Below are positions 45,608-52,979 of a stretch of DNA of 64,000 nucleotides, in pieces. The stretch spans positions 620,001-684,000 of the forward strand of contig NZ_JANHLD010000001.1 in the NCBI RefSeq assembly GCF_028682455.1. The letters run 5' to 3'. The translations under genes were made by a program, and so were the position numbers. The notes beneath the pieces are model-generated. The model searched no databases. It was not told where the DNA came from and saw nothing but the letters and a program-made list of their open reading frames with translations. Within the stretch, counting starts at the first letter, position 1. Each line of letters starts with the position of its first letter. Source of the stretch: Pseudomonas putida (GTDB lineage Bacteria; Pseudomonadota; Gammaproteobacteria; Pseudomonadales; Pseudomonadaceae).

Positions 45608-46486
45608 TCAGGTTGCTGTCAGTGTACCCACAGCGGGCAGGTTGTCGTGCAGCCAGGTGGTAAAGCTGCGTGCCATTGGATCGTGCTCGCTGTCGCGGTG
45701 GGTCAGCAGCGCCCAGTTCGGGCCGCGGATGGTCTGTTCCACCAAGGGCTGCAACAGCCCGCTGGCACGTGCCTGCCGGCTGAGCAGTTCGCTGACCAGG
45801 GCGATGCCCAGCCCCGCGGCCGCGGCATCGAGCAGCAGGCCGGGGTCGGAAAAATTCAGGCCCTGGTCCTGCTGGCCGACATCGATGCCGGCCTCCACCG
45901 CCCAGTGGCTCCAATCCATTTCCCGCTCGCCATGCAAGGTGGTGCGCTGCTCGCAGGGCAGGGCCCGTACGCTGGGGTGGCACGCCGGATACAGGCGGTC
46001 GGCGTGCAGCACTTTGAAGCTGCATTCGGCCTGGGCACTGATGTCATCGCGTACCGCCAGGTCGATGGTCTGGCTGGCCATGTCCGGTACTTCGTCGGTG
46101 GTGAAAATCCACAAATCCACTTGCGGATACTGGCGGCGAAACTCGCCCAGTCGCGGCAACAGCCAGTGTCGGGCGAACGCCGGGGTGGTGTTGAGCACCA
46201 GTTGATTGGGCTTCTGGTACTGGCCCAGGCGGCGGATGCCCACGGCCAGTTGCTGCAGCATCGCCTGGGTGGTGCTGAGCAGGTCGTGCCCTGCATCGGT
46301 CAGGCTGACGCTGCGCCCGCTGCGGAAAAACAGTGGCTGTTCCAGATAGGCCTCGAGGCTGCGGATCTGCTGGCTGATCGCCGATTGGGTCAGGTGCAGT
46401 TCTTCGGCAGCCTTGTGAAAGCTGCCCAGCCGGGCGGCTGCTTCAAAGCCGCGTAGGCTGCTCAGTGGGGGCCAGTGCTTGAGCAT
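45608..46486 (-). CDS. LysR-family regulator of the agmatine operon
   Basis: 292 residues, starting MLKHWPPLSSLRGFEAAARLGSFHKAAEELHLTQSAISQQIRSLEAYLEQPLF, a GcvA-like helix-turn-helix (about 20-50). The effector domain begins at about 90. It is divergent from aguA, with a dyad TGATAAGTTGTCCTAATCA lying right at its own start codon. By context it should control agmatine/polyamine catabolism. Confidence 0.88.
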   Translation of the reverse strand: MLKHWPPLSSLRGFEAAARLGSFHKAAEELHLTQSAISQQIRSLEAYLEQPLFFRSGRSVSLTDAGHDLLSTTQAMLQQLAVGIRRLGQYQKPNQLVLNTTPAFARHWLLPRLGEFRRQYPQVDLWIFTTDEVPDMASQTIDLAVRDDISAQAECSFKVLHADRLYPACHPSVRALPCEQRTTLHGEREMDWSHWAVEAGIDVGQQDQGLNFSDPGLLLDAAAAGLGIALVSELLSRQARASGLLQPLVEQTIRGPNWALLTHRDSEHDPMARSFTTWLHDNLPAVGTLTAT

Positions 46487-46505
46487 TGATAAGTTGTCCT
46501 AATCA
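46487..46505. promoter_or_regulatory. LysR operator candidate
   Basis: TGATAAGTTGTCCTAATCA: arms TGATAAG and CTAATCA pair at six of seven positions and include a T-N11-A motif. It touches the LysR ATG (autoregulation) and lies about 115 bases upstream of aguA. Confidence 0.55.
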
Positions 46506-46618
46506 GTTTTCTGCAAAATCCATCGTTTGTTAGCCCGTTTTTACAGCCGTAGCATGCATGCCAAGACCGCCAAGGCAGTTTTCATTGAACACAATGGCTT
46601 AACTCAAGGGTATTTGTC

Positions 46619-47671
46619 ATGCAGCAGAACAACGTGCTTAACGATGGGTGGTGGATGCCGGCAGAGTGGGCCCGGCACGCGGCGACCTGGATGGTCTGGC
46701 CCCACAACCAGGCGCTGTGGGAATCGGGCTGGGGCGTGACCCTGGCGCAGGTGCAGGAAGACTTCGCACGGGTGGCCAATGCCATCGCCCGCTTCGAGCC
46801 GGTCAGACTGGTGGTCGACCCTGCTGCTGTCGGCAGTGCCAAGGCCCTGTGCGGGCCGAACATCGAGTTGATCGAACTGGCGGTGAACGACAGCTGGTGC
46901 CGGGACTCGGGGCCAAGCTTCGTGTGCCACCCGCAGCATGGCGTGGCGGGGGTGAGCTGGCGCTTCAATGCCTGGGGCGGCAAATCGGCCCATGACCTGG
47001 ACGAAGGCCTGGCCCGTCGCGTGCTCAATGGCCTGGGCCTGCCGTGCTTTGGCACGCCGTTGAGCAACGAAGGCGGCGCCATTCATGTCGACGGCCAAGG
47101 CACGCTGATCACCACCGAGTCGGTGTTGCTAAACCCCAATCGCAATCCGGGCGTGAGCAAGGCCGAGATGGAGGAGATCTTCAGCCGCCTGTTGGGCATC
47201 AAGAAAACCATCTGGTTGCCGGGCGACCCCGGCTACGTGACCGGCGACATGACCGACGGCCATGTCGATGGTGTGTGTGCCTTCGCCCGCCCTGGCGTAC
47301 TGCTGGTGGACGCCACCCATGACCAGGGCTCGGTGTACGCCGGGGTAGCGCGGGAAAATCGTCGTGCGCTGGAGCTGGCCACCGATGCCCAGGGCCGCCA
47401 CTTCGAGCTGATCGAACTGTATGAGGCCAGCGAAGCGGTAGACACCGACGCCGAAGTGTTCTGCGCCTCCTACACCAATTTCTACATCGCCAATAACGCG
47501 ATCATCATGCCGGCCTATGGCATCGACGCCGACCAGGCAGCGGCTGACGTGCTGGCGCAGGCGTTCCCGGGGCGCGAGGTGGTACCGGTGCGCATCAACC
47601 ACCTGGCCCATGGCGGCGGCGGGGTGCATTGCATCACCCAACAGCAGCCGGCCTGGCCGGTGCAGGGGTGA
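46619..47671 (+). CDS. aguA: Agmatine deiminase
   Basis: Converts agmatine to N-carbamoylputrescine. 350 residues, close to the family's usual 360-370. Active-site parts are present: WHxx-type N-terminal Trp region MPAEWARHAATWMVWPHN, WCRDSGPSFV (about 98-107), EGGAIHVDGQGT (about 152-163), DGHVDGVCAFARPG, and the catalytic Cys in GGGGVHCITQQQPA near the end. It is first of four genes in the agmatine operon; aguB starts four bases after its stop. Confidence 0.93.
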   Translation: MQQNNVLNDGWWMPAEWARHAATWMVWPHNQALWESGWGVTLAQVQEDFARVANAIARFEPVRLVVDPAAVGSAKALCGPNIELIELAVNDSWCRDSGPSFVCHPQHGVAGVSWRFNAWGGKSAHDLDEGLARRVLNGLGLPCFGTPLSNEGGAIHVDGQGTLITTESVLLNPNRNPGVSKAEMEEIFSRLLGIKKTIWLPGDPGYVTGDMTDGHVDGVCAFARPGVLLVDATHDQGSVYAGVARENRRALELATDAQGRHFELIELYEASEAVDTDAEVFCASYTNFYIANNAIIMPAYGIDADQAAADVLAQAFPGREVVPVRINHLAHGGGGVHCITQQQPAWPVQG

Positions 47672-47675
47672 TGCC

Positions 47676-48584
47676 ATGAGCCTGTTGACCGTAGCCACCA
47701 CCCAGATGCCCTGCACCTGGAACCTCGGGCAGAACCTCGACCACGCTGAGCAACTGGTGCGTGAGGCCGCAGCCAAGGGCGCCCGGCTGATCCTGCTGCA
47801 GGAGTTGTTTGCCACGCCGTACTTCTGCATCGAGCAAAGCCACAAGCACCTGGCGCTGGCCGAGGAGTACCGCGACAGCAAGGTGCTCAAGCGCTTCGCC
47901 GCGCTGGCCCGGGAGCTCGAGGTCGTCCTGCCGCTGAGCTGGTTCGAGCGGGCCGGCAATGCCTGGTTCAACTCCCTGAGCGTGGCCGATGCAGACGGGC
48001 AGTTGCTGGGTGTGTATCGCAAAACCCATATCCCCAATGCCATCGGTTATCAGGAAAAGGAGTACTTCAGCCCCGGCGATACCGGTTTCAGGGTCTGGGA
48101 CACGGCGGCCGGGCGCATCGGCGTGGGGATCTGCTGGGACCAGTGGTTCCCCGAGACTGCCCGCTGCCTGGCATTGATGGGCGCCGAGATCCTGCTGTTT
48201 CCCACAGCCATCGGCTCGGAGCCCGGCTGTGAAGGGCTGGATACGCGTGATCACTGGCAAATGGCGATGCGCGGCCATGCCGCCGCCAACATCCTGCCGG
48301 TGGTGGCGGCCAATCGGGTCGGCCGAGAAGTGGCGACCACCGATGCGAACCTGCAGATGGACTTCTATGGCTCGTCGTTTATCTGCGACCACAAGGGCAA
48401 GCTGCTGGTAGAGGCCGACCGTGGCAGCACCGGTGTGTTGCTGAGCAGCCTGGACCTGGCTGCGATGGCCGAAGAGCGCCTGAGCTGGGGCATTTACCGC
48501 GACCGCCGCCCGGAGATGTACGGACCGCTGTTGAGCCAGGACGGCCGTCACCTCAATGCTCGCTGGAACCGCCAAGGAGTCTGA
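47676..48584 (+). CDS. aguB: N-carbamoylputrescine amidase
   Basis: Carbon-nitrogen hydrolase (nitrilase fold) releasing putrescine, CO2 and ammonia. 302 residues from ATG 47676 (MSLLTVATTQMPCTWNLGQNLDHAEQLV), preceded by GCAGGGG. Catalytic triad: Glu in LILLQELFATPYFC (about 38-51), Lys in GVYRKTHIPN (about 112-121), Cys in GVGICWDQWFPE (about 149-160). It follows aguA by four bases. Confidence 0.94.
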   Translation: MSLLTVATTQMPCTWNLGQNLDHAEQLVREAAAKGARLILLQELFATPYFCIEQSHKHLALAEEYRDSKVLKRFAALARELEVVLPLSWFERAGNAWFNSLSVADADGQLLGVYRKTHIPNAIGYQEKEYFSPGDTGFRVWDTAAGRIGVGICWDQWFPETARCLALMGAEILLFPTAIGSEPGCEGLDTRDHWQMAMRGHAAANILPVVAANRVGREVATTDANLQMDFYGSSFICDHKGKLLVEADRGSTGVLLSSLDLAAMAEERLSWGIYRDRRPEMYGPLLSQDGRHLNARWNRQGV

Positions 48585-48585
48585 T

Positions 48586-49689
48586 ATGCACGCTGCCAAC
48601 AAACGCCTGCTGTGCGCGCTGGGCCTTGCCCTGGGTTGCATCATCACGCCGCTGCACGCTGAAGAGAAAACCCTGCGGCTGTACAACTGGGCCGATTACT
48701 TTGCTCAAGACACCCTGGCCAGGTTCAGCGCCGAAACCGGTATCAAGGTGATCTATGACGTCATGGATGGCAGTGAAACCCTTGAGGCCAAGTTGATGGC
48801 TGGCGGTAGCGGCTATGACCTGATCTTTCCCGGCGATACCGTGGCCGAGCGGTTGATGCGTGCTGGCAGCCTGAAGGTGTTGGATCAATCCAGGCTCAAC
48901 GCCATGAACGACATCGAACCTGGCCTGCAAAAGCTGCGCACGCACTATGTGCATTCAAGCCCTGCCACCGTGCCCTACACCTGGGGCACCATCGGCCTGA
49001 CCTACAATGCCGAGCAGATCAGCCAGCGCATGCCCGACGCCCCCGTCAACAGCCTGGACATGCTGTTCAAGCCGGAGCTGGCGGCCAAGTTCGCCGACTG
49101 CGGCATTTCGATGATCGACTCGCCCGATGAAGTGCTGGCCGTGGTGCTCAACTACCTGGGTCGCGAGCCGCGCAGTGGTCGGCGTGAAGACCTGGCCGCC
49201 GCCAGTGAGGTATTGCTCAAGATCCGGCCTTACATCCGCAAGTTCCAGTCCCAGCCGGTGACCGACCTGGTCAACGGCAACCTGTGCCTGTCGCTGGGCT
49301 ACAGCGGCGACATGACCCAGGCGCAGCGTACCGCCGACAGCGCTGGCAAAACCACCCGATTCGAGTACCGCGTTCCAAAAGAGGGGACTACCGTGTGGAT
49401 GGACACCATGGCGATTCCCGTGGACGCCAGGCATCCGGAGTACGCCTATGCCTTCATCAATTTCGTCATGCGCCCGGAAAACATGGCCGCCATCAGCAAT
49501 TTCACCGGCTACCCCACCGCCAACGCCAAGGCGCGCCCGGATGTCGATGCGAGCATGCGCAACAACCCCGACATCTACCTCGACGATGCCACCTATGAGC
49601 GGCTGATTCCGGGCCAGGACATTCCCCAGGCCGACATGCGCGCCCGCATGCGTACCTGGACCAAGTTCAAGACCGCCACCGCGCAGTAA
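48586..49689 (+). CDS. Periplasmic polyamine-binding protein (PotF/SpuD type)
   Basis: 367 residues from ATG 48586, one base after the aguB stop. Signal peptide MHAANKRLLCALGLALGCIITPLHA (1-25), then EEKTLRLYNWADYFAQDTL, the family opening with the polyamine-site aromatic residues. Further motifs are GYDLIFPGDTVAERL and VPYTWGTIGLTYN. No permease or ATPase gene is in the operon, so it either lends ligand to an ABC system encoded elsewhere or acts as a sensor. Position between two agmatine enzymes suggests agmatine or putrescine as ligand, which is inference. Confidence 0.9.
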   Translation: MHAANKRLLCALGLALGCIITPLHAEEKTLRLYNWADYFAQDTLARFSAETGIKVIYDVMDGSETLEAKLMAGGSGYDLIFPGDTVAERLMRAGSLKVLDQSRLNAMNDIEPGLQKLRTHYVHSSPATVPYTWGTIGLTYNAEQISQRMPDAPVNSLDMLFKPELAAKFADCGISMIDSPDEVLAVVLNYLGREPRSGRREDLAAASEVLLKIRPYIRKFQSQPVTDLVNGNLCLSLGYSGDMTQAQRTADSAGKTTRFEYRVPKEGTTVWMDTMAIPVDARHPEYAYAFINFVMRPENMAAISNFTGYPTANAKARPDVDASMRNNPDIYLDDATYERLIPGQDIPQADMRARMRTWTKFKTATAQ

Positions 49690-49719
49690 GCGTGCGAGCA
49701 ACTATTCAAGGATCCACCT

Positions 49720-50841
49720 ATGACCACACGTCGTGACTTCATCAAACAGGCTTCGGTCGTTGCCGGAATGGGCGCCGCCGCAGCCCTGGGGCTTGGCCTG
49801 GGCCCCTTGCGCGCGCAGGCAAGCGTGGGCACCTGGCGCATGCCCGATGAGGGTGACCGGCACCAGCGGGCTTTCGTGGCCTTTGGTGCCCAGGAGGCGA
49901 TCTGGGAAGACTTCACCTCCGACGTGCAAGCAGCCATTGGCCTGATCGCCCGTACCATCGCCGGTTATGAGCCGGTGACGGTATTCTGTCGCCAGCATGA
50001 GCGGGAGCTGGCCCGGCAACACTGCGGCACGACCAACATCACCTATGTCACCACCGAGCTGGACGATGTGTGGATGCGTGATACCGGCGCCAATTTCGTC
50101 GTTGACGGCGAGGGCGCCCTGGGTGCGGTGGATTTCAACTTCAACGGCTGGGGCAACAAACAGCAGCACGATGAGGATGCGCAATTGGCCGGGTTGGTGG
50201 CCGACACCGTGGATGCGCACTACATCCAGAGCGAGCTGGTGGGCGAGGGCGGTGGTATCGAAGTGGACGGCCACGGCACCGCGATCATGACCGAAAGCTG
50301 CTGGATCAACCGCAACCGCAACCCCGACTGGAGCAAGGCCGAGGTCGAGAAAGAGCTCAAGGCGCGCCTGGGCTTGCGCAAGATCATCTGGCTGCCCGGC
50401 ATCAAGGGCAAGGACATCACCGATGCCCACGTCGACTTCTACGCACGCTTCGCCAAGCCGGGCGTAGTCATTGCCAACCTCGACAGCGACCCGGACTCCT
50501 ACGACCACGCCGTGACGCTGGCGCACCTGGAGATTCTCAAACAGGCTACCGATGCCGATGGCCGGCCACTACAGGTGCTGACCCTGTCGCCACCGCTCAA
50601 GCCGCGAAAAAGCAAGTTCAGCAAGAACAACCCCGACTTTGCCGCTGGCTATATCAACTACTTCGTCGTCAATGGCGCGGTCATTGCCCCCGAGTTTGGT
50701 GACAAGGCGGCGGATGTTGCTGCCTATGAACTGTTGTCGCAGTGCTACCCCGACCGTGAGGTGGTGCAACTGAACATCGATGCCATTGCCGCTGGCGGCG
50801 GAGGTATCCATTGTGTGACCAGCCATCAGCCGCAGGTTTAA
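49720..50841 (+). CDS. Tat-exported agmatine deiminase paralogue
   Basis: 373 residues. The N-terminus MTTRRDFIKQASVVAGMGAAAALGLGLGPLRAQA is a twin-arginine signal (RRDFIK) with a probable cleavage after ALRAQA-type residues at about 34. The mature domain is a peptidylarginine-deiminase-type fold with DVWMRDTGANFVVDGEG, EGGGIEVDGHGTAIMTESC, DAHVDFYARFAKPG and catalytic Cys in GGGGIHCVTSHQPQV, so it should be active in the periplasm or outside. Together with aguA, aguB and the binding protein the order resembles the agu2ABCA' operon reported from P. aeruginosa PA14. Its stop overlaps the opposite-strand barrel gene. Confidence 0.9.
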   Translation: MTTRRDFIKQASVVAGMGAAAALGLGLGPLRAQASVGTWRMPDEGDRHQRAFVAFGAQEAIWEDFTSDVQAAIGLIARTIAGYEPVTVFCRQHERELARQHCGTTNITYVTTELDDVWMRDTGANFVVDGEGALGAVDFNFNGWGNKQQHDEDAQLAGLVADTVDAHYIQSELVGEGGGIEVDGHGTAIMTESCWINRNRNPDWSKAEVEKELKARLGLRKIIWLPGIKGKDITDAHVDFYARFAKPGVVIANLDSDPDSYDHAVTLAHLEILKQATDADGRPLQVLTLSPPLKPRKSKFSKNNPDFAAGYINYFVVNGAVIAPEFGDKAADVAAYELLSQCYPDREVVQLNIDAIAAGGGGIHCVTSHQPQV

Positions 50842-51584
50842 AACACCAGGCCCAGCTTGGCGCCATATTCGTTGCGGGTTTGTTTGTCGAAGTTGGTGAT
50901 GAGGAACTGGCCGTCGAGGTCGTATTTGAAGTGGCTGTAGTACAGGGTGGCGACAACCGGGAAGTCTCCCTGTTGATTGAACAAGACGTGAAGTTCGGCA
51001 TAGGGGTTGCTGGTGTCTTTCAAGTCCAGGGTGTCGCTGCCGACGCGACTTATTTCCAATCGCGAATCGCCATCAATTGTTTTGCGAACACCTGCTTCCA
51101 ATCTCACGGTGGCATTATCGAATTGATGGTTATAGCCAATTGCAACTTTGGCGAAGGGTGTGCGGCTGGTGAGTTCAATGTCGTACTTGCTGTAGTCGGG
51201 ATGAAAGCGGTTCCATTTGTAGCCGGCGCCAATCAAGGCGTCTATAAAGTTGCTGTCATCCAGCGCCACGCGCCAGCCAAGGTCGACGTCAGCCTGGGCG
51301 TCCTTGACCCGCTCACCCTGACGTTCCACATACTGGCCGCTCAACTCGGCCTGGTATACCAGGCCGGTGTGTGCAGTCAGCTTGTTGCCGAAGTTGATGA
51401 ACAGCCCGCCCTCGGGGATATATTCGGTATCTGTTGAAGTCCGCCCCTTGAATTCCAATTCGCTATAGCTGCCGATCAAGCCGACGCCCAGTACCGGATC
51501 GGTTGTGGTCGCAGCCATAGTTAAGACAGGCACGAAACCTGCGAGCGTGGTGGTAACGGCGGCAGCAATTATTGTTGTTTTCAT
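50838..51584 (-). CDS. Outer-membrane beta-barrel protein of unknown function
   Basis: 248 residues from ATG 51582-51584 (MKTTIIAAAVTTTLAGFVPVLTMAATTTDP), preceded by AAGGTG; a GTG three codons upstream is less likely. It has a signal peptide of about 26 residues and alternating amphipathic strands (VLGVGLIGSYSELEFKGR, HTGLVYQAELSGQYVE, FAKVAIGYNHQFDNATVRLEAGV). It ends GAKLGLVF with the C-terminal Phe of barrel proteins. It resembles YfaZ/OmpW-like small barrels of about eight to ten strands but I cannot name the family. It is convergent with the exported deiminase, sharing four bases at the stops. Confidence 0.75.
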   Translation of the reverse strand: MKTTIIAAAVTTTLAGFVPVLTMAATTTDPVLGVGLIGSYSELEFKGRTSTDTEYIPEGGLFINFGNKLTAHTGLVYQAELSGQYVERQGERVKDAQADVDLGWRVALDDSNFIDALIGAGYKWNRFHPDYSKYDIELTSRTPFAKVAIGYNHQFDNATVRLEAGVRKTIDGDSRLEISRVGSDTLDLKDTSNPYAELHVLFNQQGDFPVVATLYYSHFKYDLDGQFLITNFDKQTRNEYGAKLGLVF

Positions 51585-51924
51585 CAGCAACACCTTCGGC
51601 GCACCAAGGGTCCGTTGCGGACCTGTTAATTAGCAACATAGCTGCTCTTTTTTTAAGTGCAGGGCTTTGTTGTAAAAATAATGGCCACTGGCTAGGTGGT
51701 GAGGCAGGACGCAGGCGGTAGCCATGTTCTGGCAGTTTGTCTACCCGTTTGTTTATTAACTAAAAGTTACATTTCGCCTGGATTGTTGTGGATCCAATTT
51801 TAATCGGGTAGTTGTTGGTTGAAATAAATTGACGCCAATACTCAGTGCGCTATTTATTGTTTTTGAAGTATCAACTGCTCTTTTTAAAGCGAAATTGTTT
51901 ATCGAGAGTCCATTGATTGGCCGT
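51585..51924. other. AT-rich gap without a gene
   Basis: 340 bases upstream of the barrel gene and downstream of the LysR gene on the same strand. The part from about 51740 to 51920 is markedly AT-rich, with many TTTT and AAAT words. It likely holds the barrel gene promoter. I see no convincing open frame, repeat or terminator. Confidence 0.5.
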
Positions 51925-52827
51925 TTAATCACCCAGTCCTCGGCCAGCCTTGTCGAGCAACCACCCCCGGAATGCTTCCAGCGCGGGTAATGCCTGGTTG
52001 CGCGGCGGATACACCAGGTAATAGCTGCGCGCACTGGCATACGGCAGGGTCGGGCTGCACAGTTCGCCGTTGGCAAGCTCTTCGGTGATCAGGATGCGCG
52101 GTACCAGGCCGATGCCGATGTCGGCGCGTACGGCCTGGATCAGGTGCGAGGTAAGTTCGAAGCTCGGTCCCAGGCGCATGGCCTGGTGCGCCAGGCCATG
52201 GTGGGTGAACCACTCGCCCCAGGCGTTGGGGTTGTTGGCGACGCTGAGCAGTACCTGCTGGCTGATGTCTTGGGGGCTCCAGGCCGGGCGGGTGGCGGCC
52301 AGGGTGGGGGAGAGGATCACCATCAGCTCTTCGGCATGCAGGCGATGGCAGATCAGCCCTGGCAAGTCGGCGGTGGCCACCACGATGGCGGCGTCGATGC
52401 CGCTGGTGGCGAAGTCCACCGGTTCGATCCTCGAATTGATATGCACCATCACTTCCGGGTGGCTGCGGTAGAACGCATGCAGGCGCGGCAACAGCCATTT
52501 CGAACCGAAGGTGGGCAAGGTCGCCAGGCGCAGGCTGCCGCCGCCGGCCTGATGGGCGATGGCGTGCAGGGTGGCGCTGCGCACCCGGCCCAGCGCCTCG
52601 ACGATTTCGCGCTGGTACAGGCGCCCGACATCGGTGAGCTTGACCGTGCGGCCTTCGCGGCGAAACAGCATGACCCCCAATTGCTGCTCCAGGGCCTGGA
52701 CCTGGCGACTGACGGCGCTCTGGGTCAGCGACAGCTCGACGGCGGCGCGAGTGTAGCTTTCATGCCGGGCGGCGGCTTCGAAGGCCAGCAGTAACGACAT
52801 CGAGGGGGTGAGGTTGCGGTAATTCAT
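51925..52827 (-). CDS. LysR-family regulator next to the D-2-hydroxyacid dehydrogenase
   Basis: 300 residues. The N-terminus MNYRNLTPSMSLLLAFEAAARHESYTRAAVELSLTQSAVSRQVQALEQQLGVMLF has a standard LysR helix-turn-helix (about 25-50). The effector domain includes LATLPTFGSKWLLPRLHAFY. It is divergent from the large FAD/Fe-S oxidoreductase gene across 152 bases, so it probably controls that gene in response to a 2-hydroxy acid. Confidence 0.88.
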   Translation of the reverse strand: MNYRNLTPSMSLLLAFEAAARHESYTRAAVELSLTQSAVSRQVQALEQQLGVMLFRREGRTVKLTDVGRLYQREIVEALGRVRSATLHAIAHQAGGGSLRLATLPTFGSKWLLPRLHAFYRSHPEVMVHINSRIEPVDFATSGIDAAIVVATADLPGLICHRLHAEELMVILSPTLAATRPAWSPQDISQQVLLSVANNPNAWGEWFTHHGLAHQAMRLGPSFELTSHLIQAVRADIGIGLVPRILITEELANGELCSPTLPYASARSYYLVYPPRNQALPALEAFRGWLLDKAGRGLGD

Positions 52828-52979
52828 TCGTAAAAGTCATCAAAGGTTGCGGGATTATCCGTTTGTGCCGGGCGCAAGGGTGCGGGATCATTGGCATCAT
52901 CCACTACCTGGCGGTGTACTGACCATACCGTTTCAGCACGTATTCCTGATTAGCCCGACATAAATGAGGCCGTCCCCCG

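Noticed and set aside
45588-46025. N-terminal extension of the phosphodiesterase to 297 residues
   Set aside because: It would overlap the LysR gene on the same strand in another frame; the metallophosphoesterase motif begins at the ATG at 45587.
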